DNA of 64,000 nucleotides from Pseudoclavibacter chungangensis (GTDB lineage Bacteria; Actinomycetota; Actinomycetes; Actinomycetales; Microbacteriaceae): contig NZ_JACCFV010000001.1 in assembly GCF_013410545.1 (NCBI RefSeq), positions 1,364,001-1,428,000 on the forward strand, read 5' to 3'. The first letter of the stretch is position 1. The number at the start of each line of letters is the position of its first letter. Below, one piece after another: positions 11,080 through 21,054 of this stretch. Both the position numbers and the translations under genes were made by a program. The notes beneath the pieces are model-generated. The model saw only the letters and a list, made by a program, of their open reading frames with translations, was not told the origin of the DNA and searched no databases.

Positions 11080-12306
11080 TCAGTTCCGTCCCTTCGACGC
11101 CGCGGCGCGTGCGTGCTTCTTGCCGTTCCAGTTCGTGTTCTCCCAGATGATCGTGCCGCCCTGGCCGAGGCCCACGCACATCGCCGTCACGCCGTAGCGC
11201 ACCTCGGGGTGCTCGGCGAACTGACGGCTCAGCTGGTTCATGAGGCGCACGCCCGACGAGGCGAGCGGGTGACCGAACGCGATCGCCCCGCCGTACGGGT
11301 TGACCGACGGGTCGTCGTCCGGGATGCCGAAGTGGTCGAGGAACGAGAGCACCTGGACGGCGAACGCCTCGTTGAGCTCGAACAGGCCGATGTCGTCGAT
11401 CTTGAGGCCCGCACGCTGCAGCGCCTTCTCGGTCGACGGGATCGGGCCGAGGCCCATGACCTCGGGCTCGACACCTGCGAATCCGAAGTTGACCATGCGC
11501 ATGCGCGGCTTCAGGCCGAACTCCTTCACGGCGGCCGTGGAGGCCAGGATCGACGCGGTCGCGCCGTCGTTGAGGCCCGACGCGTTGCCCGCCGTGACCC
11601 GACCGTGCGGCCGGAATGGGGTCTTGAGCGTCGCGAGCGTCTCGCGGTTCGTCTCGGGCCGCAGGCCCTCGTCACGCTCCGCGAGACCCCAGCCCGTGTC
11701 GCTCTCGATGGCGACGGGGACGAGGTCCGGTTGGATGAGCCCGGCCTCGTAGGCGGCGGCGGCCTTCTGCTGACTGCGCATCGCGTACTCGTCCGAGCGC
11801 TCGCGCGTGAGGCCCGGGAAGCGGTCGTGCAGGCGCTCGGCCGTCTTGCCCATGTTGAGCGCGTCCGCGCTCACGAGCTGCTCCGCGACGAAGCGCGGGT
11901 TCGGCTCGGCACCCGAACCGAGGGGGTGGTGTCCCATGTGCTCGACACCGCCCGCGATGGCGACGTCGTAGGCGCCGAAGCCCACGCCGGAGCCCATCGT
12001 CGTCGCCGCCGTGAGCGCGCCGGCGCACATGCGGTCGATCGCGAATCCGGGGACGCCGAGGGGGAGCCCCGCGAGGATCGCGGCCGTCCGACCGAGCGTC
12101 AGGCCCTGGTCGCCCTCCTGGGTCGTCGCCGCGATCGCGACGTCGTCATAGCGGTCGAGCGGAATCTGCGGGTTGCGGTCGAGCAGTGCCCGGATGGTCT
12201 TGACGGAAAGGTCGTCGGCGCGAGTGCGCCAGTACATCCCCTTTTCGCCGGCTCGGCCGAACGGGGTGCGGACCCCGTCGATGAACAAGACGTCGCGATC
12301 AGCCAC
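11080..12306 (-). CDS. fadA: Acetyl-CoA C-acyltransferase (thiolase)
   Basis: 408 aa from GTG 12306, preceded by GGAGGCAGC. Thiolase motifs are present: the acylation Cys in DRMCAGALTA, NGGxFGHP-type GGAIAFGHPLASSG with the catalytic His, and the second Cys in VTAMCVGLGQGG near the C-terminus. It cleaves 3-ketoacyl-CoA in the last beta-oxidation step. It is the first gene of the fad operon. The frame is open ~200 codons upstream, but those residues are Arg/Pro-rich noise antisense to rnd. Confidence 0.92.
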   Translation of the reverse strand: MADRDVLFIDGVRTPFGRAGEKGMYWRTRADDLSVKTIRALLDRNPQIPLDRYDDVAIAATTQEGDQGLTLGRTAAILAGLPLGVPGFAIDRMCAGALTAATTMGSGVGFGAYDVAIAGGVEHMGHHPLGSGAEPNPRFVAEQLVSADALNMGKTAERLHDRFPGLTRERSDEYAMRSQQKAAAAYEAGLIQPDLVPVAIESDTGWGLAERDEGLRPETNRETLATLKTPFRPHGRVTAGNASGLNDGATASILASTAAVKEFGLKPRMRMVNFGFAGVEPEVMGLGPIPSTEKALQRAGLKIDDIGLFELNEAFAVQVLSFLDHFGIPDDDPSVNPYGGAIAFGHPLASSGVRLMNQLSRQFAEHPEVRYGVTAMCVGLGQGGTIIWENTNWNGKKHARAAASKGRN

Positions 12307-12380
12307 GCTGCCTCCATTGATCGATGCGTGGGCCAATCCTACGAACGTCCGCTGCACGGGCCGATCGAGCGAGGGTGAAG

Positions 12381-13607
12381 CTACGAAGCCGTCTCGTCCG
12401 CGTGCGCAGGTGGTTGGCCGACCTCGACAAACGCGCGGGCCACGAGCTCCGAGACCGCGTCGACCTGCCACGGCCGCGCGCCCGACGCCGCGAGTGCGGC
12501 AGCGATCGTCGCCGTGTCGATCGTCGTGGGTGGCTCCCACGCGACGCGACGCAGGTAGTCGGGGGTCAGGACGTTCTCGACGGGCATGCCGAGCGTCTCG
12601 GCGACGCGTTCGACGGCGGCGCGTCCTGCCCGCAACCGTGCGTCGGCGTCGGGAGCGCGGTGCGCCCACGAGCGGTGGGGTGGGATCGCGGGGCGCTCGC
12701 CTCGTCGTGAGGGCAGATCGGTCGTGCTGCGGCCCGCCTCGATGGCCGCCCACCAGCGGTCCAGTTGCGAGCGCGACTCCCGACCCGTGAACTCCTTGAG
12801 CCCCTGGAGGGCGCCGCGGCTCGACGGCATCGCGGCCGCCGCGGCGGTGAGGGCACGATCCGGCACGATCCGGCCGGGTGCGTTGTCCGTCTCCCGTGCG
12901 TACGCGTCGCGCGCGAGCCACAGCTCACGGGCGATCGCCTGTGCGCGGGGCGTGCGCAACTTCGAGTAGCCGTTCATGCGGCGCCACGGCTCGGAGCGCT
13001 TCGCGCCCAGCTCGCGCACGAGGATGTCGTCGAACTCCTGCCGCGCGAGACCGTCCTTGCCCTGGTCGACGAGGCGCTGGGCCATGAGGTCGCGGACGTC
13101 GACGAGCAGTTCGACGTCGAGCGCGGCGTAGGCGAGCCAGCTCGTCGGTAACGGACGCACGGACCAGTCGTCGGCCGAGTGTGCCTTCGCGAGCGTGATG
13201 CCGAGCAACTCCTCGACGACCGCGCCGAGGCCGACGCGCTCCATGCCGAGCAGGCGCGCACCGAGTTCGGTGTCGAAGATGGTCGCCGGATCGAGGTCGA
13301 TCTCGCGGAGGCACGGGAGGTCCTGCGTCGCGGCGTGGAAGACCCACTCCTCGTCGTGGATCGCCTCGCCGAGCGCGGCGAGCGAGCCGATCGGGAGCGG
13401 ATCGATGAGCAGCGTCCCCGCACCGCGACGGTAGAGCTGGACGAGGTAGGCGCGATCCGAGTAGCGGTAGCCGCTCGCGCGCTCCGCGTCGACCGCGACG
13501 GGCCCCTCGCCCTCGGCGATGCGCGCGACGCCGCGCGCGAACGCCTCGGGCGTGTCGATGACCTCGAGGCCGCCGTTCGCGATCCGTGCTTCGTCAGCCT
13601 GCGTCAC
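12381..13607 (-). CDS. rnd: Ribonuclease D-like 3'-5' exonuclease with HRDC domain
   Basis: 408 aa, GTG start overlapping the DUF3000 stop by 14 bp. DEDD exonuclease motifs: VAVDAERASGYRYS (the D-x-E pair), FHAATQDLPCL, and AALDVELLVDVRDLM (final Asp). An HRDC-like helical domain follows from about residue 215. Family members trim structured RNA 3' ends with two metal ions. The DUF3000-rnd-fad order is common in Microbacteriaceae. Confidence 0.9.
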   Translation of the reverse strand: MTQADEARIANGGLEVIDTPEAFARGVARIAEGEGPVAVDAERASGYRYSDRAYLVQLYRRGAGTLLIDPLPIGSLAALGEAIHDEEWVFHAATQDLPCLREIDLDPATIFDTELGARLLGMERVGLGAVVEELLGITLAKAHSADDWSVRPLPTSWLAYAALDVELLVDVRDLMAQRLVDQGKDGLARQEFDDILVRELGAKRSEPWRRMNGYSKLRTPRAQAIARELWLARDAYARETDNAPGRIVPDRALTAAAAAMPSSRGALQGLKEFTGRESRSQLDRWWAAIEAGRSTTDLPSRRGERPAIPPHRSWAHRAPDADARLRAGRAAVERVAETLGMPVENVLTPDYLRRVAWEPPTTIDTATIAAALAASGARPWQVDAVSELVARAFVEVGQPPAHADETAS

Positions 13608-14193
13608 GGGGCCCCCGGCGGTGCCGGATGCTCACGACCCGGTCGGATTCGACGGGCGGGAGGCCGGCGAGCATGCAGACGAGCTCACCCCATGCGGCGG
13701 CGTGCGAGCCGAAGTCGTAGTTCCTGGGGGTCCAGGACGCACGCAATTCGATCTGGGAGCCCTCACCCTGCGAGTCGAGTTCGCCGAATCCCTTCGCGTT
13801 GACGATCGTCGCCGTGCCGGAGGGATGCTCGAACAGGGCGCCACGGGACTCGAGGGCCTCGACGAGCCACGACCACGCGACGTCCGAGAGGAAGGGATCG
13901 ACGCCGATCTCGGGTTCGAGGGGCGCCTGAGCGAAGCACACGACGCGATAGCTCCCTCGCCACGCCTCGGGTTCGTCGGGGTCGTGCAGCAGGACGAATC
14001 GGCCGGTGCCGAATTCGGAGTCCTCCTCGTGATTCGCGGGGTGCACGTCGCCCGAGAGGGCGATCGCGTCCGGCGCGAGGTTGGAGGGCGGACGGATCTC
14101 CGCGACCTCGAGTTCTGAGCGGAAGGTCGCTTCACGGACGGACGCCGCAGCGACCTCGAACCCGTCCGGCGGAACATTCAGTGAGACAACCAC
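13594..14193 (-). CDS. DUF3000 domain-containing protein
   Basis: 199 aa, GTG start. It matches DUF3000: PPDGFEVAAASVREA near the start, LSGDVHPANHEED in the middle, and IELRASWTPRNYDFGSHAAA towards the end. The function is unknown and it is predicted cytoplasmic. It is translationally coupled to rnd, with which it forms an operon. It is divergent from the alpha/beta hydrolase gene; the two shared start regions are about 100 bp apart. Confidence 0.83.
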   Translation of the reverse strand: MVVSLNVPPDGFEVAAASVREATFRSELEVAEIRPPSNLAPDAIALSGDVHPANHEEDSEFGTGRFVLLHDPDEPEAWRGSYRVVCFAQAPLEPEIGVDPFLSDVAWSWLVEALESRGALFEHPSGTATIVNAKGFGELDSQGEGSQIELRASWTPRNYDFGSHAAAWGELVCMLAGLPPVESDRVVSIRHRRGPRDAG

Positions 14194-14295
14194 GCGATGA
14201 GACTATGCTCGTCCTTCATTCGGGACCACGAGGCGCGCCGTCCGTTATCGCGCCGTGTCGGTCCTTTCGTCGTCCGCACCGCGAACGGAGTCCAG

Positions 14296-15555
14296 ATGGT
14301 CGTGCGCAGCCGTTCGCCGATCGGGGTCGCCGTCACGTCGATCGGGCTCGGCCTCGGCGCGGGCCTGCTCGCGACGGCGTCAGCGGCGGTCACGGCGAGC
14401 GTGCTCATGGCCCGCTCGGTCGTGACGCCCCCGAGGCGGCCGCACGAGCCGCTCCGCGTGCACGCGGTCGATCGGCGAGCGGGCACCGTCACGCTGCGAC
14501 GCACGCCGGAATCGAGTGCGCCCGGAACGTACTCGATGGTGTTCTCCGGTGGAGCCGGGCGCGCCGTCCTCGGTCCCGTGACGGCGACGAGCGAGCACAC
14601 GGTGACGCGCCGCTTCGACGGCGAGGAGGGTGCACGCCTCGAGCGCGGCACGTCCGTGCGGGTCGCGTCGGCCCCACAGCGCGGGCCCGCGGACCTCGGC
14701 CTGCCCTGGGAATCCGTCGAGGTCCCCACCGTACTCGGCCCGGCACCGGCATGGCTGTTCCCGGCGGAGGGTCCGTCGACCGATTGGGCAGTGCACGTGC
14801 ACGGCCGGGGCGCCCTCATGACCGAACCGCTCCGATCGATCGGTGCGTTCCACGAGGCCGGTTGGAACTCGCTCGTCATCTCGTACCGCAACGACCCCGG
14901 CTCGACGACGTCACCCGATCGCCGCTACGGGCTCGGTGGGACCGAGCGGCGGGACATCGACGCCGCCCTTGCGTGGGCGCGTTCCCGCGGGGCCCGGCGC
15001 ATCGTGCTCGTCGGATGGTCGATGGGCGGCGCGGCCGTCATGCAGGCGCTCTTCGATTCACCGCACCGGGACCACGTCGTGGGAGTCGTACTCGAATCGC
15101 CCGTCGTCTCGTGGTTCTCGACCCTGCGCCATCAGGGAGCGCTCCTGCACATGCCACGCTGGGTGACCCGTCTCGCGATCGGGCTCCTCTCGTCGACGGC
15201 GGCCGCGCCGATCGTCGGCGTCGATGCGCCGATCCCGCTCGAGCGCTTCGAGGTGCTTCGACGCACCGACGAGATCCGTGTCCCCGTCCTCCTCATGCAC
15301 TCGACCGCGGACACCGTCGTGCCGGTCGGTCCGAGCAGGGAGCTCGGGCGCCGGCTGCCCGACCTCGTGCGCTACGTGGAGTTCCCCGCGGGACTCCACA
15401 CGCGTCTCCACAACGTCGACCCGGAGCGCTGGGATCGTGCCCTGCAGCGGTGGCTCGCGGATCTCGCGAGGGGGACGTGGGCGGGGATCGGGGCGCCTGC
15501 GGCCGGTCAGTCCGCCGACGTGGCCGCCCCGCGGCGGGCGACGAGCCGCGAGTAG
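14296..15555 (+). CDS. Alpha/beta-fold hydrolase, membrane-anchored
   Basis: 419 aa from ATG 14296 (ribosome-binding site GGAG upstream; the frame is open to 14197). One N-terminal hydrophobic helix (about residues 9-37, VAVTSIGLGLGAGLLATA) probably anchors it in the membrane. The hydrolase domain has the nucleophile elbow GWSMGGAA (Ser), an Asp in STADTVVPVG and a His in GLHTRLHN, forming the catalytic triad. The substrate is unknown. Its last ~50 bp overlap the convergent RibD-C gene. Confidence 0.8.
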   Translation: MVVRSRSPIGVAVTSIGLGLGAGLLATASAAVTASVLMARSVVTPPRRPHEPLRVHAVDRRAGTVTLRRTPESSAPGTYSMVFSGGAGRAVLGPVTATSEHTVTRRFDGEEGARLERGTSVRVASAPQRGPADLGLPWESVEVPTVLGPAPAWLFPAEGPSTDWAVHVHGRGALMTEPLRSIGAFHEAGWNSLVISYRNDPGSTTSPDRRYGLGGTERRDIDAALAWARSRGARRIVLVGWSMGGAAVMQALFDSPHRDHVVGVVLESPVVSWFSTLRHQGALLHMPRWVTRLAIGLLSSTAAAPIVGVDAPIPLERFEVLRRTDEIRVPVLLMHSTADTVVPVGPSRELGRRLPDLVRYVEFPAGLHTRLHNVDPERWDRALQRWLADLARGTWAGIGAPAAGQSADVAAPRRATSRE

Positions 15556-16286
15556 GCGTATCCGGCGTCGTCGAGTGCGACGAGGACGCGCTCGAACCGG
15601 GTCGCGGCCGTCGACGCCGGAAGCTGCGGCGCATCCGAGGGCCCGAACAGCGGTGCCTGTGTGAGGCACGCCTCGTCGAGCAGTTCGGCATCGAGGAACT
15701 GGGCGATGAGTGATCCGCCCCCCTCGACGACCAGGCGCTCGAACCCGAGTGCGCGGCACCGTTCGACGACCGTCCCGACGGGGACGCCGCCGCCGGGTGC
15801 ATCGACGATCTCGACGCGCGCGCCGGGGAGCGTGCGTTCGACGTTCGTCGTCGCGATCGGCGGGCACAGGACGACGACGCCGTGCCGGGCCTCGTCCGGG
15901 GTGATGCGGTGCCCCGCGAGTTCGCCCGAACGGGTCACGACGACGAGCGGCGTATCACCCGTCGCCGTGTGCCGCTCCTGACGGAGGGTCGAGGCGCCGA
16001 CGACGATGGCATCGCTCATCCGCCGGATACGAGTGAGGATGCGGCGGTCGATGCGGTTCGTGACCGAGTCGCTCGTGCCGTCCGGGCCCGTGACGCGCGC
16101 ATTCAGCGTGCCGAGCATGTTCATGCGGATCCACGGGCCGGCCGGCGTCGCGTACAGCGCATCGATCGCCGCGTCGGACGCGGGGGAGGCGAGGGCGAGC
16201 GGAGACGCGTCCGTCCCGCCCCCGAGCTCGTCCGAGCGCCAGAGAATCCGGAGCAGCGTCGCCGCGGGGGACTCGACGTCGGTCAC
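15507..16286 (-). CDS. RibD C-terminal-domain reductase (pyrimidine reductase/dihydrofolate reductase-like)
   Basis: 259 aa from GTG 16286, whose GTGA overlaps the sufE stop. It has the RibD-C fold markers: WIRMNMLGTLNARVTG, DRRILTRIRRMSDAIVVGASTLRQE, and VVEGGGSLIAQFLDAELLDE. Relatives reduce the ribose side chain in riboflavin synthesis or act as uncharacterised NADPH reductases; the deaminase half of RibD is absent, so the exact role is open. It is the third gene of an operon after the sulfurtransferase and sufE. Confidence 0.82.
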   Translation of the reverse strand: MTDVESPAATLLRILWRSDELGGGTDASPLALASPASDAAIDALYATPAGPWIRMNMLGTLNARVTGPDGTSDSVTNRIDRRILTRIRRMSDAIVVGASTLRQERHTATGDTPLVVVTRSGELAGHRITPDEARHGVVVLCPPIATTNVERTLPGARVEIVDAPGGGVPVGTVVERCRALGFERLVVEGGGSLIAQFLDAELLDEACLTQAPLFGPSDAPQLPASTAATRFERVLVALDDAGYAYSRLVARRGAATSAD

Positions 16287-16726
16287 GACGACGTGGCGAC
16301 GCGCTCCCGCGCCTGCCGCTTCGTTCGTCCGAGCATGCCCACCATGCCGCGCAACCGCAGTGGCGAGACGACCTTCGTCAGCCCGAGGTCGAAGGGCACG
16401 TCCTCGGGGATCGCGAGGAGCTCCTCGACGCTCGCACCCTCCACACCCTGCGCCAGGATCGACGCGAAGCCGCGCGTCGTCGGAGCCTCCCGCGGCGCCG
16501 TCGCGTGCAGGTGCACGAGACCGGCCTCGTCGACCTCGGTGAAGAGGTAGACGGGGGACTGGCACTCGACGACGCGCTCCAGGAGGTCCGGGTGGTCGGC
16601 GTAGCGTGCGGGCAAGTCGGGCAACTCGTTCGCGAATTCCAGCAGGAGCGTCAGGCGCTCGCGCTCCGGGAGCGCGAGGAAGTCGTCACGGATCTCCGCG
16701 AACGCGGCGGGCAGCGTGGCCGTCAT
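16283..16726 (-). CDS. sufE: SufE-family sulfur acceptor protein
   Basis: 147 aa. SufE features are visible: [21 protein letters not shown] near the N-terminus, the persulfide-carrying Cys in [11 protein letters not shown], and [13 protein letters not shown] [12 protein letters not shown]. SufE accepts sulfur from a cysteine desulfurase for iron-sulfur cluster assembly; here it follows a sulfurtransferase gene with an ATGA overlap, so it may receive sulfur from that route. Coupled on both sides. Confidence 0.88.
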   Translation of the reverse strand: MTATLPAAFAEIRDDFLALPERERLTLLLEFANELPDLPARYADHPDLLERVVECQSPVYLFTEVDEAGLVHLHATAPREAPTTRGFASILAQGVEGASVEELLAIPEDVPFDLGLTKVVSPLRLRGMVGMLGRTKRQARERVATSS

Positions 16727-17628
16727 GCGCGCGGCGCGGGGGCGTCGCCGGGCTCCTCGCCGAGCGCGACGGGTGCGCCCACGAGGCTGCCCCACTCGGT
16801 CCACGAGCCGTCGTAGTTGCGCACGTGCTCGAGGCCGAGCAGGTGGGTGAGCGTGAACCACGTGTGGCTCGAACGCTCGCCGATGCGGCAGTACGCGATG
16901 ACGTCGCTGTCGGGGGCGAGCCCGGCGCCGTCGAAGTAGAGCGCTTCGAGCTCGGCGCGCGGGCGGAACGTTCCGTCCTCGGCGACCGCCTTGCCCCATG
17001 GCACCGAGCGCGCCGACGGGATGTGGCCCGCGCGCAGCGCGCCTTCCTCGGGGTAGTCGGGCGCCGTCGTGCGCTCACCCGAGTATTCCTGCGGCGAGCG
17101 GACGTCGACGAGCGGCGACCCGAAGTGCGCCGCGACGTCGTCGCGGAACGCGCGGTACGTGCGGTCGTCGCGCTCGACGACCGGGTACTCGGTGGGGGGC
17201 GGGACGGGCACCTCGGTCGTGATCCGCCGGCCCTCCGCGATCCAGCGGTCGCGGCCCCCGTCGAGCAGACGCACGTCCTCGTGTCCGAAGAGCGTCGCGA
17301 GCCACAGCGCGTACGCCGCCCACCAGTTGTTGCGGTCGCCGTAGATCACGAGCGTGTCGTCGCGAGCGATGCCGCGCTCCGACATGAGCTTCGCGAACTG
17401 CTCGCCGTCGACGAAGTCGCGACGGACCGGATCGTTCAGGTCGACGTGCCAGTCGAGCTTCACCGCGCCGGGGATGTGCCCCGTCTCGTAGAGGAGGACG
17501 TCCTCGTCGGACTCGATCACGACGAGCCCCTCGTCACCGAGGTGCTCCGCGAGCCACTCGGTCGTGACGAGACGCTCGGGGTGAGCGAACGCCGCGAGTC
17601 GCGGATCGGGATCGTGGGCCACGGGCAT
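16723..17628 (-). CDS. sseA: Thiosulfate/3-mercaptopyruvate sulfurtransferase (two rhodanese domains)
   Basis: 301 aa from ATG 17628 with a GAGGAGG ribosome-binding site. The first rhodanese domain is inactive-looking ([41 protein letters not shown]). The second carries the active-site loop [13 protein letters not shown] with the catalytic Cys. It transfers sulfur to thiophilic acceptors such as cyanide or a protein thiol. It leads an operon with sufE and the RibD-C gene. Confidence 0.9.
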   Translation of the reverse strand: MPVAHDPDPRLAAFAHPERLVTTEWLAEHLGDEGLVVIESDEDVLLYETGHIPGAVKLDWHVDLNDPVRRDFVDGEQFAKLMSERGIARDDTLVIYGDRNNWWAAYALWLATLFGHEDVRLLDGGRDRWIAEGRRITTEVPVPPPTEYPVVERDDRTYRAFRDDVAAHFGSPLVDVRSPQEYSGERTTAPDYPEEGALRAGHIPSARSVPWGKAVAEDGTFRPRAELEALYFDGAGLAPDSDVIAYCRIGERSSHTWFTLTHLLGLEHVRNYDGSWTEWGSLVGAPVALGEEPGDAPAPRA

Positions 17629-17809
17629 GGGTGCCTCCTCGGGGTCGGTCACGTGCTCCTCCAGGGTATACACGGGCCGTGACGCGACGGCCGGGTGTGA
17701 CGTCGCGCGCGACCCGTGGTGTCGGGCGCGCGAAGGGATGCCTAAGATGGATCGGCCGACGGCTGCAGCCGGGGCCACCGGTGCGCCGACGACAACAGGA
17801 GAGCTGCCC

Positions 17810-18868
17810 GTGAGCCCTAACGGCATCGTCCATCTGACCGAGCGATCGCCCGAGGTGTCGGCGCAGGAGATGGTCGCCGCACTCGTGCCGCCGCGGCAGT
17901 TCGACACGGCGCGGTTCAGCACCTACCGGCCGGATGCCGAGTATCCCTCGCAGGCCGAGGCTGTTCGTGCGGGTGAGCGGTTCTGCGGCAAGAAGCCGGA
18001 CAAGTCGACCTCGCCCGGACGCGGATTCTTCTCGCGGCTCAAGCCGGCGCCGCCCGTCAAGCCGGGGCTGTACCTCGACGGCGGATTCGGTGTCGGCAAG
18101 ACGCACCTCCTCGCGTCGATCTGGCACGACTACCCCGGGCGCAAGTACTTCGGGACGTTCATCGAGTACACGGCGCTCATCGGTGCCCTCGGGTTCCAGA
18201 AGGCCGTCACGCAGCTCACGGGTACGAAGCTCATCGCGATCGACGAGTTCGAGCTCGACGATCCGGGCGACACGATGATGATGTCGAAGCTCCTCGGCGA
18301 ACTCGTCGCGACGGGCACGTCGGTGGCCGCCACGAGCAACACCCCGCCGAACGCACTCGGTGAGGGACGCTTCGCCGCACAGGACTTCCTGCGCGAGATC
18401 ACGAAGCTCGCCGACGTGTTCGAGACGCTCCGCATCGACGGCACGGACTACCGTCGCCGCGCCATCGACGGCAGCGCGATCGTCACGACGCCCGACGGGA
18501 TCGAGCGCGAGGTCGCCCAGCGCCTCGAGCTCGGCGAGACGGTCGCGCGCGACGACTTCGGCGCGCTCGTCGACCACCTCGCGAGCGTGCACCCGTCGAA
18601 GTACGTCCGGCTCGTCGACGGCCTCGACGCGATCGTCCTCGACGACGTGTTCGAGCTGACCGACCAGAGCCAGGCGCTGCGCTTCGTCGCGTTCGTCGAC
18701 CGCGTCTACGACGCGCAGGTGCCCGTCATCGCCTCCGGCATCCCGCTCGACCAGATCTTCGGCGGCGGGATGGTCGACGGCGGCTACCGCAAGAAGTACC
18801 TCCGCGCGGTCTCGCGACTCATCGCGTCGACGGCGGCCGCCGGCGAACGCGCCGTCCGCGCGAGCTGA
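17810..18868 (+). CDS. zapE: Cell division protein ZapE (AFG1-like ATPase)
   Basis: 352 aa from GTG 17810, ribosome-binding site GGAGAG. Walker [12 protein letters not shown], Walker [10 protein letters not shown], and an AFG1-type arginine-containing segment [12 protein letters not shown]. In Escherichia coli ZapE is a Z-ring-associated ATPase; its role in actinobacteria is inferred by family. It is divergent from the sulfurtransferase operon and followed by an unusually long hairpin. Confidence 0.88.
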   Translation: MSPNGIVHLTERSPEVSAQEMVAALVPPRQFDTARFSTYRPDAEYPSQAEAVRAGERFCGKKPDKSTSPGRGFFSRLKPAPPVKPGLYLDGGFGVGKTHLLASIWHDYPGRKYFGTFIEYTALIGALGFQKAVTQLTGTKLIAIDEFELDDPGDTMMMSKLLGELVATGTSVAATSNTPPNALGEGRFAAQDFLREITKLADVFETLRIDGTDYRRRAIDGSAIVTTPDGIEREVAQRLELGETVARDDFGALVDHLASVHPSKYVRLVDGLDAIVLDDVFELTDQSQALRFVAFVDRVYDAQVPVIASGIPLDQIFGGGMVDGGYRKKYLRAVSRLIASTAAAGERAVRAS

Positions 18869-18885
18869 CGCAGCCACCAACCACG

Positions 18886-18942
18886 AAACCGGGTGGTTCT
18901 CGGGGTTCCGGGCCGCCCGGAACCCCGAGAACCACCCGGTTT
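18886..18942 (+). terminator. 26-bp perfect hairpin after zapE
   Basis: A 26-bp perfect stem, beginning AAACCGGGTGGTTCTC and ending GAGAACCACCCGGTTT, with a 5-nt loop lies 17 bp after the zapE stop and runs into TTTT-type sequence. It is far longer than a typical intrinsic terminator. Confidence 0.8.
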
Positions 18943-19112
18943 TCCGTTCGGGAACGAAACACACCCGTAACGAAGCGGCGCCGACCGAAACGTCGGGGAA
19001 ACACTCCCGCCGCTCAGCCGATACGAACCGCGCCCAGACTCTTCCCAGGTATCCCGCGTCACGACGCCGACCCGTTCCCTGGGTCACCGCGGGGTGCGGA
19101 AGTGAGATTCCT

Positions 19113-20348
19113 ATGGACACCGGTGGAATGGCCTGGCTCCTCATCAGTGCGGCTCTCGTGCTGCTGATGACCCCCGGGCTCGCCTTCTTCTACGGCGGCA
19201 TGGTGAAGGAGAAGAGCGTCATCTCGATGATGATGCTCAGCTTCGGGGCGCTCGGCCTCATCGCCGTGCTCTGGATCCTCTACGGCTACAGCATGTCGTC
19301 CGTCTCCGGCGACAGCTTCTTCCAGTTCGCGGGCAACCCGTTCGCCGACTTCGCGATGACCGACCTCACGAGCGACAACGAGAGTCTCGCGGGCGCCGCA
19401 TACGGAGCCACCTTCGCGATCATCACGACGGCGCTCATCTCGGGTGCCATCGCCGACCGTGCCAAGTTCGGTTCCTGGCTCCTCTTCGCGGGCATCTTCG
19501 CGACCTTCGTGTACTTCCCCGTCGCCGCATGGGTCTGGGGTGGCGGCTGGATCATGCAGCTCGGCACCGCACTCGGCTTCGACGGCGTCGAGGTCATCGA
19601 CTACGCGGGTGGAACCGCGGTCCACATCAACGCCGGTGCTGCCGCACTCGCGCTCGCCATCGTCCTCGGCCGCCGCGTCGGCTTCGCGGACAAGGGCAAG
19701 GAGATGCTGAAGCCGCACAACGTGCCGCTCGTCATGCTCGGCACCGCGCTCCTGTGGTTCGGCTGGTTCGGCTTCAACGCCGGCGCCGAGGGGAACGGCA
19801 ACCTCATCGAGGGCATCCCCGGCCTCATCTTCGTGAACACGATCGCCGCGCCCGCCGCCGCCATCCTCGGATGGATCGCGGTCGAGAAGATCCGCAACGG
19901 CAAGCCGACCGCGATCGGTGCCGCCTCCGGTGCCGTCGCGGGTCTCGTCGCGATCACGCCGGCGTGTGCCGTGCTCACGCCCGGCTGGTCGCTCCTGCTC
20001 GGCCTGCTCGCCGGTATCCTCTGCTGCCTCGCGGTGGACCTCAAGTACAAGCTCGGCTACGACGACTCGCTCGACGTCGTGGGACTCCACCTCGTCGGTG
20101 GTCTCCTCGGCTCGATCTTCCCGGGCTTCTTCGCCTTCGACACGGGCCTGTTCACGGGCGGCGACGCTCGCCAGCTCGTCGTGCAGGTGATCGCATCGCT
20201 CTCGGTGCTCGTGTACTCGTTCGTCGTCAGTTTCCTCGTGGCGTGGGCGATCCAGAAGACGATCGGCTTCCGGATCACGCACGAGGACGAAGCGGCCGGT
20301 ATCGACGTGGTCGTGCACGGAGAGACCGGCTACGCGCTGGCCCGCTAG
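19113..20348 (+). CDS. amt: Ammonium transporter
   Basis: 411 aa, about 11 membrane helices. Amt/Mep/Rh hallmarks are present: FFYGGMVKEKSVISMMM, RAKFGSWLLF, GGTAVHINAGAAALA with the pore His, LLWFGWFGFNAG, and a second pore His in DVVGLHLVGGLLGS. It conducts ammonium/ammonia across the membrane. No PII (glnB/glnK) gene follows, unlike many actinobacteria; two hairpins and a DUF456 gene come next. Confidence 0.94.
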   Translation: MDTGGMAWLLISAALVLLMTPGLAFFYGGMVKEKSVISMMMLSFGALGLIAVLWILYGYSMSSVSGDSFFQFAGNPFADFAMTDLTSDNESLAGAAYGATFAIITTALISGAIADRAKFGSWLLFAGIFATFVYFPVAAWVWGGGWIMQLGTALGFDGVEVIDYAGGTAVHINAGAAALALAIVLGRRVGFADKGKEMLKPHNVPLVMLGTALLWFGWFGFNAGAEGNGNLIEGIPGLIFVNTIAAPAAAILGWIAVEKIRNGKPTAIGAASGAVAGLVAITPACAVLTPGWSLLLGLLAGILCCLAVDLKYKLGYDDSLDVVGLHLVGGLLGSIFPGFFAFDTGLFTGGDARQLVVQVIASLSVLVYSFVVSFLVAWAIQKTIGFRITHEDEAAGIDVVVHGETGYALAR

Positions 20349-20369
20349 CCGGGGCCGGCGTGACCCGGA

Positions 20370-20455
20370 GCGGGCCGCGTGGAACGGAGTACCGTTCCCG
20401 CGGTCCGCTTCGGCGTTCGGGCCGCGCGGAACGGGTAACCGTTCCCGCGGCCCGT
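20370..20455 (+). terminator. Tandem pair of similar hairpins after amt
   Basis: Two related inverted repeats lie side by side: GGGCCGCGTGGAACGG / CCGTTCCCGCGGTCC and GGGCCGCGCGGAACGG / CCGTTCCCGCGGCCC. They look like a duplicated terminator unit of about 46 bp. Confidence 0.65.
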
Positions 20456-20529
20456 CTCGGCGTCCACGGGCCACGCGCCCGGGGTCGCCGCGTCGGGATC
20501 GGTGGCGGTCGATCGATACGATCGTGGGC

Positions 20530-21030
20530 ATGACCCCCGATGCCATCGCCGCGATCGTCGCCGTCGTTCTCGCCCTCGTCGGGATCGTGGGGATCATCGT
20601 CCCGGTGCTCCCCGGCTCGATCACGATCATGGCCGGGCTCATCGTCTGGGGAATCTGGGGGAGCGGCTGGGCGTGGCTCGCGGTCGGGATCGGCCTCCTG
20701 CTCACCGGTACCGGAATGTTCTCGGGATGGATCCTCGCGAAGCGCGGCCTCGACGCCCGCGAGATCCCGAACTGGCCCATCGTCGTCGGCGCCGTGACGG
20801 GCATCGTCGGCATGTTCGTCCTGCCGGCGCTCGGGCTTCCGATCGGATTCCTCGCGGGCCTCGTCGTGTGCGAGTACATCCGGCTCCGGGACTGGCGCGA
20901 AGCGCTGTCGACGTCGTGGACCACGACGAAGGCGCTCGGCATCGGCATGCTCATCGAGTTCGCGTGTGCATGCCTCGCGCTCTTCGTGCTGGGCGTCTCG
21001 ATCCTCGGGCACTTCGCTTTCGGCTGGTAG
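20530..21030 (+). CDS. DUF456 family membrane protein
   Basis: 166 aa, four to five hydrophobic helices with glycine-rich GIVGIIVPVLPGSI at the first helix, which is the DUF456 signature, plus LGLPIGFLAGLVVCEYIR. The function is unknown. The ATG at 20530 is preferred over the in-frame GTG at 20524. It is convergent with the CPBP protease gene, 24 bp away. Confidence 0.83.
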   Translation: MTPDAIAAIVAVVLALVGIVGIIVPVLPGSITIMAGLIVWGIWGSGWAWLAVGIGLLLTGTGMFSGWILAKRGLDAREIPNWPIVVGAVTGIVGMFVLPALGLPIGFLAGLVVCEYIRLRDWREALSTSWTTTKALGIGMLIEFACACLALFVLGVSILGHFAFGW

Positions 21031-21054
21031 CGGCAGCTCGGCGGCCGCGATCGC